Below, piece by piece: positions 34,694 through 43,356 of a stretch of DNA of 64,000 nucleotides. This stretch comes from an uncultured Christensenella sp. (GTDB taxonomy: Bacteria > Bacillota > Clostridia > Christensenellales > UBA3700): contig CAJTNA010000002.1 in assembly GCA_910577845.1 (NCBI GenBank), positions 44,285 to 108,284 on the forward strand, in the 5' to 3' direction. Under the pieces are notes generated by a model. The model worked only from the letters and a program-made list of their open reading frames with translations, was not told the DNA's origin and ran no database searches. Each line of letters starts with the position of its first letter. The first letter of the stretch is position 1. The translations under genes were made by a program, and so were the position numbers.

Positions 34694-35407
34694 ATGCTAG
34701 ATAGTAATCAAGAATTAATTAAATCTTTCCACGGACTATATAGAGAACTTGAATGTTCTAACTTTATTATGTCCAATGAGGTAATTACTAAAATACTTAA
34801 ATTCATAACCACAAATGAACCATTGTTTTTTATATATAAACACGCTAATCAAAACTTCGATTTTGATAGTATTTTTAATGAATCTATGGTTACTGGAAGA
34901 CTGAAATTGCCAGATGATGAGTATAAAGTAATTGTTTTTGTCACCAAATTACTTCTAGATATTGACAGAGGGAAAATTGATTATTTTAATTTTTTAAAAA
35001 ACACTTTTCCAAGAATAGATTTAAATGATAGCTATTATGATTTTTGCATAAGCATAATTTATCCGTATGTTAAAGCGTTTGAAAAATTGTTAAGTGTGGC
35101 GGATAGAGTAGTGGCAATTGAAAATGTTGAGCAAGTTAAGTCATTGCCACGTCAGCTTGTGGAAATGCTACAAAGTAATATAGTATCTGTTTATGAGCAA
35201 TTGGCGGAGGATAAAACATTATCTGAACTTGCAAGGCAAGAGATTACTGTAATACTTGAGGGACTAAACATTTCTGTGGAAACTGGTAATGTTGTACTTA
35301 TAAAGTCACTTTGGCTTGGTTTAAAATATGCCTTAGTTGCAAACAAAGCATATACAAGTCAAGTAAAAGCTTTTGAGAATGAACTTAAAAATTACAGCAT
35401 TATTTAA
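34694..35407 (+). CDS. All-helical protein of unknown function
   Basis: The 237-residue product has no signal peptide or membrane helix. It is predicted by eye as mostly helical with a conserved-looking core FPRIDLNDSYYDFCISIIYP. I recognise no family. ACGGAGG precedes ATG 34694 and a promoter lies just upstream, so it is a genuine single gene. Confidence 0.65.
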   Translation: MLDSNQELIKSFHGLYRELECSNFIMSNEVITKILKFITTNEPLFFIYKHANQNFDFDSIFNESMVTGRLKLPDDEYKVIVFVTKLLLDIDRGKIDYFNFLKNTFPRIDLNDSYYDFCISIIYPYVKAFEKLLSVADRVVAIENVEQVKSLPRQLVEMLQSNIVSVYEQLAEDKTLSELARQEITVILEGLNISVETGNVVLIKSLWLGLKYALVANKAYTSQVKAFENELKNYSII

Positions 35408-35858
35408 ATAAAACTTTATAGAGTAAAATATATAGCTATTAATTTAATTGTTTTAAATACAATTTGAATGTCCGCCTTAAAAATTGCTTATCAAAAAACT
35501 TTTTACAAAAGATTGTAATAGGTAGAGAGATTAATATTTGATTTCAATTTTGATAAACATTATTTAAATTAAATATAATGTACATAATTAAGAGTAATTT
35601 GCGTTATATAAATATTAAAGCATATCTACAATTGACATAGCTGTATTAACATTTGAATTTTTAGGTCGCTGTATTATTTACCCGTGCTATTGTGCGGGTA
35701 AAATTGTATTTGAATAAAATCGCAAGTAATTTGCAAAACTGAATATTTTATTAGCAAAAAAAGTAATTATCAAGTACATTTAATAAATGTTTAAATTTTG
35801 AAAAATAATTATAGGAAAGAAATTAATAAAAGAGAGAAGACAAGAATAAGGAACAAAT
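35408..35858. other. Intergenic region before pcrA
   Basis: The only structure is TTACCCG (35678-35684) pairing with CGGGTAA (35695-35701), a 7-bp stem without a T tract. Otherwise it is A+T rich with no supported gene. Confidence 0.5.
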
Positions 35859-38012
35859 ATGGATTATTCAAAACTATTAAATGAGGAACAACTTGCACCC
35901 GTTTATGATACAGAAGGTCAAATTTTGGTGCTTGCTGGAGCGGGTAGCGGTAAAACAAGAGTTTTAACACATAGGATATCATATCTTTTGGATGAAAAAG
36001 GCGTTGAGGGGTATAATATCCTTGCTATAACTTTTACAAACAAAGCCACAAGAGAAATGCTTGAAAGAGTAGAAAACATAACTGGCAGAAGTGATGTGTG
36101 GGTATCAACATTTCACAGCTTTTGTGCTAAAATTTTGAGGTTTGAGATTGAAAAACTAGGTTATACAAGTAATTATTCTATTTTTACCTCATCCGATTCT
36201 ACAAGGCTTATTAATAGAATTTTGAAAGCCCTTAATGTTGAGGAAAAGGAAAGTAAAATAATTAAGTCACATATAAGCAATGTCAAAAATATGGGTGTAA
36301 ATATAGATGAATATTGTTTGGCAATTGGCGGTAAAAATAGTGATTTAGTAAGAGAAGTTTATATCCGCTATGAAAAAGAATTAAAGGAAAACAACGCACT
36401 TGATTTTGACGATTTGCTATTAAAAACTGTTGAATTGTTTAGAAAGTATCCTGAAGTGCTTGAAAAATATCAAGAAAGATTTAAATATATTCACATTGAT
36501 GAGTTTCAAGATACAAATAAAATTCAGTTGTTGCTTGTAAGAATGCTTGCGTTTAAACACCAAAATTTATTTGTAGTAGGTGATGATGACCAAAGTATTT
36601 ATGGTTGGCGTGGTGCGGAAGTTGGTAATATACTTAACTTTAAAAAGTATTATCCTGATTGCAAAATTTACAAGTTGCAACGTAATTATCGTAGTACACA
36701 AAATATACTTGATTGTGCAAATAAAGTTATTGCTAAAAATAAGCAAAGAATGGGCAAGGAACTTTGGACTGGCGGTGACAAGGGTGTAAGAGTAGAGTAT
36801 AAATCTTGTTACAATGACAAGGCGGAAGTTGATTACGTGCTTGGTGAGATTAGAAGTTTATGCGACTATAATGGTTATTCCTTAAGTGACTTTGCTATTT
36901 TGGTAAGACTTAACAGCTTAACTCGTAATTTTGAGGAAAGTATGAATATGTATGGCATAAAATATAAGTTGATAGGTGGCTTTAAGTTTTATGACAGAAA
37001 AGAGATACTTGACACTATTGCATATCTTAGAGTTGTTGCAAATCCTTTGGATAGCGAAAGCATTGTAAGAATTATTAACTTTCCTAAACGAGGTATTGGT
37101 GATACTGCTATTCAAAGGTTAAGAGATTATTGCTCTGCAAGTGGTAAAAATATGATAACCGCATTACTTGAGATTGAGGATAATGAGGTTCTTACTAAAG
37201 CAATGAAAGAAAAATTCGCTAAATTTACAAACTTGATTGTGGATTTAATGCGTGCAAAACTGGATAAAAACTTTGAGGAATTTGCAAAATATTTGCTTGA
37301 AAAAGTAGACTTTTATTCCGCCTACGATATAGATAATCCAGAAGATAAAAACAAACTAGAAAACATTGACGAGTTTATGACAATTATACACGAGTATTGT
37401 GAGGCTAACGAGGGTGCTACACTTGAGGACTTTATGCAATCAATTTCCTTGGTTAGCGATACAGACGAGGAAGAGGGCGGTTCATATGTAACATTGGCTA
37501 CTGTTCACGGCGTAAAAGGACTTGAGTATAAAGTTGTGTTTATTGTAGGTTGTGAGGAAAATGTTTTTCCTAGCAGTAAAGCTTTAAATAACCCTGCAGA
37601 AATGGAGGAGGAAAGACGTTGTATGTATGTCGCAATCACTAGGGCTCAAGAAAGATTGTACCTTACTAGTGCGGGAAATCGTTTTAGGTTTGGTAAAGTT
37701 GAGTATAACTTGGTAAGTAGGTTTGTTGAGGAAGCGGAACTTATCAAACCTGACCCAACTAAATTTAAACCAATCAAAGTTTCGGAATATGCGAATATCC
37801 CTAAAGAGCGTCCAAAAACTATGCCTAACACAATACGTACCGATTTGCAAAAGGACTTATCAGTATTCAAGGTAGGTAGTATTGTAATTCATTCAAGATA
37901 TGGAGAGGGAATTATAACCGCATTGGACGGAACAACAGCCACAATCGCATTTGGAAAACTTGGTAATAAAAACTTTAATTTGGAATTGGCACCAATAAAA
38001 TTGAAAGATTAG
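35859..38012 (+). CDS. pcrA: UvrD/PcrA-type superfamily 1 DNA helicase
   Basis: PcrA is the 3'-5' helicase for repair and for removing proteins from DNA. The 717-residue protein has the Q motif LNEEQ (7-11), Walker A AGAGSGKT (26-33), DEFQDTN (Walker B region), GDDDQSIYGWRGA (motif III), QRNYRS (motif IV), VHGVKGLEY (motif V) and VAITRAQERL (motif VI). A C-terminal GSIVIHSRYGEGII segment is the PcrA RNA-polymerase-interaction (Tudor-like) domain. AAGGAAC precedes ATG 35859. It is followed by ligA, the usual pcrA-ligA pair. Confidence 0.96.
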   Translation: MDYSKLLNEEQLAPVYDTEGQILVLAGAGSGKTRVLTHRISYLLDEKGVEGYNILAITFTNKATREMLERVENITGRSDVWVSTFHSFCAKILRFEIEKLGYTSNYSIFTSSDSTRLINRILKALNVEEKESKIIKSHISNVKNMGVNIDEYCLAIGGKNSDLVREVYIRYEKELKENNALDFDDLLLKTVELFRKYPEVLEKYQERFKYIHIDEFQDTNKIQLLLVRMLAFKHQNLFVVGDDDQSIYGWRGAEVGNILNFKKYYPDCKIYKLQRNYRSTQNILDCANKVIAKNKQRMGKELWTGGDKGVRVEYKSCYNDKAEVDYVLGEIRSLCDYNGYSLSDFAILVRLNSLTRNFEESMNMYGIKYKLIGGFKFYDRKEILDTIAYLRVVANPLDSESIVRIINFPKRGIGDTAIQRLRDYCSASGKNMITALLEIEDNEVLTKAMKEKFAKFTNLIVDLMRAKLDKNFEEFAKYLLEKVDFYSAYDIDNPEDKNKLENIDEFMTIIHEYCEANEGATLEDFMQSISLVSDTDEEEGGSYVTLATVHGVKGLEYKVVFIVGCEENVFPSSKALNNPAEMEEERRCMYVAITRAQERLYLTSAGNRFRFGKVEYNLVSRFVEEAELIKPDPTKFKPIKVSEYANIPKERPKTMPNTIRTDLQKDLSVFKVGSIVIHSRYGEGIITALDGTTATIAFGKLGNKNFNLELAPIKLKD

Positions 38013-38022
38013 TTGTAAAATA

Positions 38023-38060
38023 TGTAAAAACCATTCAAAAATCGATATTAATTAAAAAAA
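38023..38060 (+). repeat. Recurrent intergenic motif, copy 6
   Basis: TGTAAAAACCATTCAAAAAT then CGATATTAATTAAAAAAA, in the 69-base gap between pcrA and ligA. Confidence 0.82.
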
Positions 38061-38081
38061 TAGCATTATGGCAGGTAAATT

Positions 38082-40025
38082 ATGGATAGAATGACTGAAT
38101 TAGTACAATTATTAAATGACTATGCGTATAAGTATTATACTTTGGATGAACCAGTAGTTTCAGATAAGGAATATGACATTTTATATGACGAACTTTTAGA
38201 CCTAGAAAAGTCAAGTGGAGTTGTTTTGCCAAATTCTCCAACACACAGAGTTGGTGGCGAATTATTAAAACAATTTGAAAGTTATGAACATAAGCAAAAA
38301 TTGTATTCACTTTCCAAAAGCCAAACAAGTGAGGAGTTGGAAAGCTGGTGGAATAGATGTGCTAATTCCTTAAATGTACAAAACTTTTTGTGTTCTGTTG
38401 AATATAAATATGACGGCTTAACAGTTAATTTATCGTATAAAGACGGCGTGCTTGTAAGAGCGACTACAAGAGGTAATGGAATCAAAGGTGAAATAGTTAC
38501 AAGCGGTGCAAAGACTATTAGAACTATCCCTTTGACTATCCCTTTTAAGGGTGAAATTGAAGTTCAAGGCGAGTGCATTATGAGGTTGTCGGAACTTGAA
38601 AAGTATAATAAAACTCACGATGTACATTTAAAACACGCAAGGAATGCCGCAGCGGGTGCATTAAGAAATCTTGACCCAAAAGTAACTGCAGAAAGGCACC
38701 TTGATTTTATGGCTTATAGTGTAGGTTATTCTGATATTGCATTTAATAATCAAAAAGAAATGGTAGACTTTTTAGTGGAAAATAAGTTTAGAATTGGTGA
38801 TTTTGTGCATTACGCTGATAATATGCAAGACATAAAAGCTTTGTTAGCTGAAATTGAGAGCAATAGGTCAAGTTTAGATTATTTGATTGATGGTGCAGTT
38901 ATTAAAATTAATGAGCAAAAATATCGTAATGAATTAGGTTTTACTGAAAAATCACCACGTTGGGCAATTGCTTACAAGTATGAGGCGGAAGAGGTAACAA
39001 CTATTTTAAAAGATGTGGTTTGGCAGGTATCAAGAACGGGTAAGCTTAATCCGCTTGCTGTACTTGAACCAGTTGAGTTGTGTGGTGCTACAGTATCAAG
39101 AGCAACTTTGAATAATCTTGACGATATAGCTAAAAAGGGTGTAAAAATTGGTAGTCGTGTTTTTGTAAGACGTAGTAATGATGTTATTCCAGAAATATTG
39201 GGAGTGGCAGAGGATAATGGCGGTACTCCAATAGTCCCACCAAAATATTGTCCATATTGTGGTGGTAAAGTTGAGGTGAATGGTGCATTTGTTTACTGCA
39301 CAAATAAGAACGATTGCGGTGCTGTGCATATGTCACGCCTTGACCACTTTGCAAGTAAGGAAGCAATGAATATTGAGGGGCTTTCCGAAAAAACAATATT
39401 GCAATTATACAACTTAGGCTTTATTAAGGATATTGATGATATTTATGATTTGACAGCCGAACAACTAGCACAAGCTGAGGGCTTTAAGGATAAAAAAATA
39501 TCTAACATTTTAAAAGCAATTGAAAATAGCAAAAATGTAACATTGGATAATTTTATCTATTCTTTAGGTATTGCAAATATAGGTAAGAAGTCTGCAAAAC
39601 AGCTTGCTGATAAGTTTAAGTCATTGGAAAAATTGCAATCTGCAAGTGTAGAAGATATACTTGCTTTGGATGATTTCGGTGAGATTATGGCACAAAGTGT
39701 GTATGGCTATTTTGCAAGTCCATCTGCTAAACGATTAATAGAAAATTTATTGAAAAAGGGAGTGAAAATCGAGTTTAAAGAGCAAAAAGAGGGTGTATTG
39801 ACTGGATTTAATATTTGCTTGACGGGTAGTATTTCTATCCCACGAAGTAAAGCAAAACAACTTATTGCTGAAAATGGCGGTAGCGTGTCTGATAGTGTAT
39901 CTAAAAACGTAAATATTGTAGTTTATGGTGAAGACGCTGGCTCAAAACTCGAAAAAGCCAAAAAACTAGGAATAGAACTTTGGACAGAACAACAATTCTT
40001 TGAAAAAATTGATTATAAAGGCTGA
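38082..40025 (+). CDS. ligA: NAD+-dependent DNA ligase LigA
   Basis: LigA seals nicks in replication and repair using NAD+. The 647-residue protein has the adenylation lysine K109 in EYKYDG, the OB domain, a zinc finger with CPYCGGK and CTNKNDC, a helix-hairpin-helix domain, and a C-terminal BRCT domain (about 568-647, LTGFNICLTGSI...). GGCAGG precedes ATG 38082. Confidence 0.97.
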   Translation: MDRMTELVQLLNDYAYKYYTLDEPVVSDKEYDILYDELLDLEKSSGVVLPNSPTHRVGGELLKQFESYEHKQKLYSLSKSQTSEELESWWNRCANSLNVQNFLCSVEYKYDGLTVNLSYKDGVLVRATTRGNGIKGEIVTSGAKTIRTIPLTIPFKGEIEVQGECIMRLSELEKYNKTHDVHLKHARNAAAGALRNLDPKVTAERHLDFMAYSVGYSDIAFNNQKEMVDFLVENKFRIGDFVHYADNMQDIKALLAEIESNRSSLDYLIDGAVIKINEQKYRNELGFTEKSPRWAIAYKYEAEEVTTILKDVVWQVSRTGKLNPLAVLEPVELCGATVSRATLNNLDDIAKKGVKIGSRVFVRRSNDVIPEILGVAEDNGGTPIVPPKYCPYCGGKVEVNGAFVYCTNKNDCGAVHMSRLDHFASKEAMNIEGLSEKTILQLYNLGFIKDIDDIYDLTAEQLAQAEGFKDKKISNILKAIENSKNVTLDNFIYSLGIANIGKKSAKQLADKFKSLEKLQSASVEDILALDDFGEIMAQSVYGYFASPSAKRLIENLLKKGVKIEFKEQKEGVLTGFNICLTGSISIPRSKAKQLIAENGGSVSDSVSKNVNIVVYGEDAGSKLEKAKKLGIELWTEQQFFEKIDYKG

Positions 40026-40156
40026 ATAATAAATATTTACTAATAACTTAATATTTTAACTATTTAATTGATTATTACAAAGAAATTGAGTATAATAAAA
40101 TTTGCTTTGTAAAAAATTGAATAATTATACATTTTATATAAAAAATGAATTAAATC

Positions 40157-40185
40157 TTGACTTATTTTTAAAAAATTGATATACT
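40157..40185 (+). promoter_or_regulatory. Consensus-like promoter directly ahead of a terminator
   Basis: TTGACT (40157-40162) and TATACT (40180-40185) have a 17-base spacer. Transcripts would start about 40192 and run straight into the next hairpin. Confidence 0.65.
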
Positions 40186-40194
40186 TTTAATACG

Positions 40195-40234
40195 AAATGT
40201 TCATCAATCATAAAAATTGATGAACATTTTTTTT
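40195..40234 (+). terminator. Strong intrinsic terminator behind ligA
   Basis: AAATGTTCATCAAT (40195-40208) pairs perfectly with ATTGATGAACATTT (40216-40229), loop CATAAAA, followed by TTTTT. Confidence 0.93.
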
Positions 40235-40358
40235 GTGGTTTTTTGTGATTTTATTAAAAGAATTTGATTGAAATCACTAGTGTTGTTGAGATTTTTTGTT
40301 AAAATTTGCTGGTTAATATATTTTTATTCATAAAAAATAAAATATTATAATACTTTAC

Positions 40359-40387
40359 TTGTAAAATGATTTATTTTGTGATAAAAT
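40359..40387 (+). promoter_or_regulatory. Promoter of yicC
   Basis: TTGTAA (40359-40364) and TAAAAT (40382-40387) with a 17-base spacer. Confidence 0.65.
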
Positions 40388-40441
40388 ATAAATGTATAAA
40401 TTTGCAAAATATTCTGCAGTTAGAATTTAGGAGTAATTAAT

Positions 40442-41317
40442 ATGTATAGTATGACTGGTTATGGCAAGGGTGAAATTGAGGAAAACGGCATTAAAATTGT
40501 TGTAGAAGTCAAGTCAGTTAATCATAGATTTTTAGATTTAGGAATTAAATTACCTAGATTGCTTATCAGTTTTGAGGATAGTGTGCGTAGTCAAATTAAA
40601 AATCGCATTGCAAGAGGACATCTTGATGTATTTGTTAACTACAAAGATACTACTGACGAATTAAGCAATATTACATATAATCAAAATTTGACTGATAAAT
40701 ATATTCAAATTGCAGAGAATATTGCAGATAAATATAATATTCAAAACGATATAAGTGTTAGCAATTTGTTTAGTTTAAAAAATGTAATTGAGGAAGACGA
40801 TAGTGAACTTGATAGTGAGCTTTTACAAAAGCTTATTAGTAACGCTTTAGACATTGCTTTAGATAATTTGATAATTATGCGAACAAATGAGGGGGCAAAA
40901 ATAGAAAATAACTTAATGGAAAAGTTGGACATTTTGCAAGATGTTGCTACTAAAATTGAGGAGTATGCACCAATTCAAGTTGAAAATTATCGTAGTAAAT
41001 TGCGTAGTCGTATACAAGAGGGACTTGGTGACATTACAGTAGACGAAAACAAGCTTATGAATGAAATTGTCTTTTATGCAGATAAAGTTGCTACAGACGA
41101 GGAATTTACAAGACTAAAAGCTCATATTAATCATTTTAAAGAGATTGCTGAAAAAGGCGGAGCAATTGGCAGAAGTTTAGATTTTATAACTCAGGAATTG
41201 AATAGAGAAGCAAATACAATTGGTTCAAAATGTAGTGATTTATCTGTTAGCAATTACGTGTTGACACTAAAAACAGAGATTGAAAAAATAAGAGAGCAAA
41301 TTCAAAATATTGAGTAA
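40442..41317 (+). CDS. yicC: YicC-family endoribonuclease
   Basis: The 291-residue protein has the YicC N-domain (MYSMTGYGKG, VEVKSVNHRFLDLGIKLPRL) and the DUF1732 C-terminal domain (DEEFTRLKAHINHF, GRSLDFITQELNREANTIGSK-type ending). YicC is a single-strand-specific endoribonuclease that modulates RNA turnover. TAGGAG precedes ATG 40442. It opens the yicC-gmk-rpoZ-coaBC-priA-def run; the small remA gene that sits between yicC and gmk in many Firmicutes is absent, and a recurrent motif fills the gap. Confidence 0.96.
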   Translation: MYSMTGYGKGEIEENGIKIVVEVKSVNHRFLDLGIKLPRLLISFEDSVRSQIKNRIARGHLDVFVNYKDTTDELSNITYNQNLTDKYIQIAENIADKYNIQNDISVSNLFSLKNVIEEDDSELDSELLQKLISNALDIALDNLIIMRTNEGAKIENNLMEKLDILQDVATKIEEYAPIQVENYRSKLRSRIQEGLGDITVDENKLMNEIVFYADKVATDEEFTRLKAHINHFKEIAEKGGAIGRSLDFITQELNREANTIGSKCSDLSVSNYVLTLKTEIEKIREQIQNIE

Positions 41318-41341
41318 AACCAATCAAAAATCGAGGGTAAT
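41316..41341 (+). repeat. Recurrent intergenic motif, copy 7
   Basis: AAAACCAATCAAAAATCGAG then GGTAAT. It overlaps the yicC stop and supplies GAGGGTAA, which is the ribosome site of gmk. Confidence 0.82.
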
Positions 41342-41947
41342 ATGGAAAAAGGACTTTTAATTGTTTTAAGTGGACCATCAGGTGGTGGCAAAGGAACATT
41401 GCTTGCTGAGGTTAAAAAAAGAGGTTTTGATTTTGCGTTGTCAATATCTGTTACTACTAGACAGCCAAGGACTGGTGAGACCAATGGAATCAATTATTTT
41501 TTTAAAACAAAGGCTGAAGCCCTTGCAATGAGAGAGAATGACGAGTTTTTAGAAAGTGAAGAGGTATTTGGCGAGATATACGGAACTTCCAAAAAGTTTG
41601 TAATGGATAACCTTAATAGTGGCAAAAGTGTCGTGCTTGAAATTGATACAAAAGGTGCATTGAAAGTTAAGGAAAAAATGCCTAATGCGGTTATGATATT
41701 TATCGTTCCAAAAGATTTGGAAACATTACATTCAAGGCTTACTGGCAGAGGAACGGAAACTGCGGAACAAATTGCAAAGCGATTTGGCAAGGCAAAAGAA
41801 GAAATTGCAAAGGCAGTTCATTATGATTATTTGCTTATAAATGATAAGATAGAGGAATGTGCAACAAACTTTATAGAAATAATAAATGTTGAAAAGCTAA
41901 AAACATCAAGGGATAAAAACAAAACTTTGATTGAAAGCTTTAGATAA
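41342..41947 (+). CDS. gmk: Guanylate kinase
   Basis: Gmk phosphorylates GMP to GDP. The 201-residue protein has the P loop LSGPSGGGKGT (8-18), the GMP-binding SVTTRQPRTGETNG-type region, and the EVFGEIYGTSK segment. Length is normal. The ribosome site GAGGG is built from the recurrent motif overlapping its upstream gap. Confidence 0.97.
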   Translation: MEKGLLIVLSGPSGGGKGTLLAEVKKRGFDFALSISVTTRQPRTGETNGINYFFKTKAEALAMRENDEFLESEEVFGEIYGTSKKFVMDNLNSGKSVVLEIDTKGALKVKEKMPNAVMIFIVPKDLETLHSRLTGRGTETAEQIAKRFGKAKEEIAKAVHYDYLLINDKIEECATNFIEIINVEKLKTSRDKNKTLIESFR

Positions 41948-41971
41948 AAAATTTTTAGGAGGGTATGCTTT

Positions 41972-42169
41972 ATGATGATAGAGCCACCAATTGACAAATT
42001 AATTAAAAAGGCAGAGTGCAGATACGCTTTAGTTATGGGTGTTGCTAATCGTGCAAAGCAACTTGTAACTCAAGAAGCTGACTATTTGGAAGCAACACAC
42101 CAAAAGCCAATCAGTGTAGCTGCAAAAGAAGTTTACGAAGGCAGAGTCGTAATCTCAAGGCACCACTAA
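41972..42169 (+). CDS. rpoZ: RNA polymerase omega subunit
   Basis: The 65-residue protein has the omega pattern: MIEPPIDKLIKKAECRYALV, then VANRAKQL, then KPISVAAKEVYEGRVV. It assists RNA polymerase assembly. GGAGGG precedes ATG 41972. Its stop overlaps the coaBC start (TAATG). Confidence 0.94.
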   Translation: MMIEPPIDKLIKKAECRYALVMGVANRAKQLVTQEADYLEATHQKPISVAAKEVYEGRVVISRHH

Positions 42170-43350
42170 TGTTAAGCGGTAAAAATATTGTCTTAGGTGT
42201 TACTGGTGGTATTGCGTGCTACAAAGCGTGTGATATTGTAAGTAGACTAGTAAAACTTGGGGCAAATGTAGATGTTATAATGACAAAAAATGCAACGGAG
42301 TTTGTAAGTCCAAAGACTTTTGAATCTCTGTCGCATAATCATTGCGTTGTGGAAACTTTTGAAAGAATACAAAAGTTTGAAATTGAGCATATTTCGCTTG
42401 CTCAAAAAGCGGATTTGTTTTTGATTGCTCCAGCAACATATAACATCATTGGTAAAATCGCAAATGGTATTGCTGACGATATGCTTTCTACAACAATTGC
42501 GGCTGCTAAAGGTGCGATAAAGGTTATTTGCCCAGCTATGAATACAAATATGTATTTAAATCCAGTTTTCAGAGAAAATCTTGTTAAACTTGAAAAACTT
42601 GGTTACCACGAGGTGCAACCTATAAGTGGTAGGCTAGCTTGCGGTGATATAGGAACTGGCAAAATGCAAGAGCCTCAAGAGATTGTAAAGTATGTTTGTG
42701 AGCTACTTTGTGCAAAGCAAGATTTAGCTAATAAAACTGTGCTTATTACTTGTGGCGGGACGGAAGAGGCAATAGATGCTGTAAGAGTTATTACTAATCA
42801 TTCTAGTGGCAAAATGGGGCTTGCTATTGCAAAAGAATGCAAGAGCCGTGGTGGTAAAGTTATTTTGATTGCGGGCAGAGTATCTGTCAGCCTTAACGGC
42901 TTTGAAAATGTTGTAAATGTTAAGTCTACCAGCGAAATGTATAATGTTGTAATGAGTAATTACGAGAAAGCTGATTATATAATTATGGCAGCCGCACCAA
43001 GCGATTACAAGCCAAAAGTTATTGCTAAAAACAAAATTAAAAGTGAAAATTTAACTTTGGAACTTGTTAAGAACCCTGATATTGCCAAAGCTGTTGGTGA
43101 GGTGAAAGGGGATAGGAAACTTGTCATCTTTAGTGCGGAAACGGAAAATTTGCTTGATAATGCAAAAGATAAATTGCTAAAGAAAAATGCTGATATGGTT
43201 GTTGCAAATGATGTGACCCAAGAAGGTGCAGGATTTAATGTTGATACAAATATTGTAACCATTATTAGTGGGGACAAGGTGCTTAAGTTTGATAAAATGA
43301 CAAAAGCAGATTGTGCAAAAGTAATAGTGGATATGATGCAAAATAAATGA
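42169..43350 (+). CDS. coaBC: Bifunctional phosphopantothenoylcysteine decarboxylase/ligase
   Basis: CoaBC makes 4'-phosphopantetheine for coenzyme A. The 393-residue protein has the CoaC flavoprotein domain (GVTGGIACYKACDIV, CPAMNTNMYLNP, SGRLACGDIGTGKM) and the CoaB synthetase domain (CGGTEEAIDAVRVITNHSSG, MAAAPSDYKP). It starts one base into the rpoZ stop, so translation is coupled. Confidence 0.97.
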   Translation: MLSGKNIVLGVTGGIACYKACDIVSRLVKLGANVDVIMTKNATEFVSPKTFESLSHNHCVVETFERIQKFEIEHISLAQKADLFLIAPATYNIIGKIANGIADDMLSTTIAAAKGAIKVICPAMNTNMYLNPVFRENLVKLEKLGYHEVQPISGRLACGDIGTGKMQEPQEIVKYVCELLCAKQDLANKTVLITCGGTEEAIDAVRVITNHSSGKMGLAIAKECKSRGGKVILIAGRVSVSLNGFENVVNVKSTSEMYNVVMSNYEKADYIIMAAAPSDYKPKVIAKNKIKSENLTLELVKNPDIAKAVGEVKGDRKLVIFSAETENLLDNAKDKLLKKNADMVVANDVTQEGAGFNVDTNIVTIISGDKVLKFDKMTKADCAKVIVDMMQNK

Positions 43351-43356
43351 TTTGTT

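Larger units (their letters stand above)
40026..40441. other. Intergenic region with promoter-hairpin pair and the yicC promoter
   Basis: It holds a promoter (40157-40185) immediately before a strong hairpin (40195-40234), and the yicC promoter (40359-40387). No ORF is supported. Confidence 0.6.

Noticed and set aside
35678..35701. Terminator upstream of pcrA
   Set aside because: The 7-bp stem lacks a T tract on either side and is far from the previous gene end.
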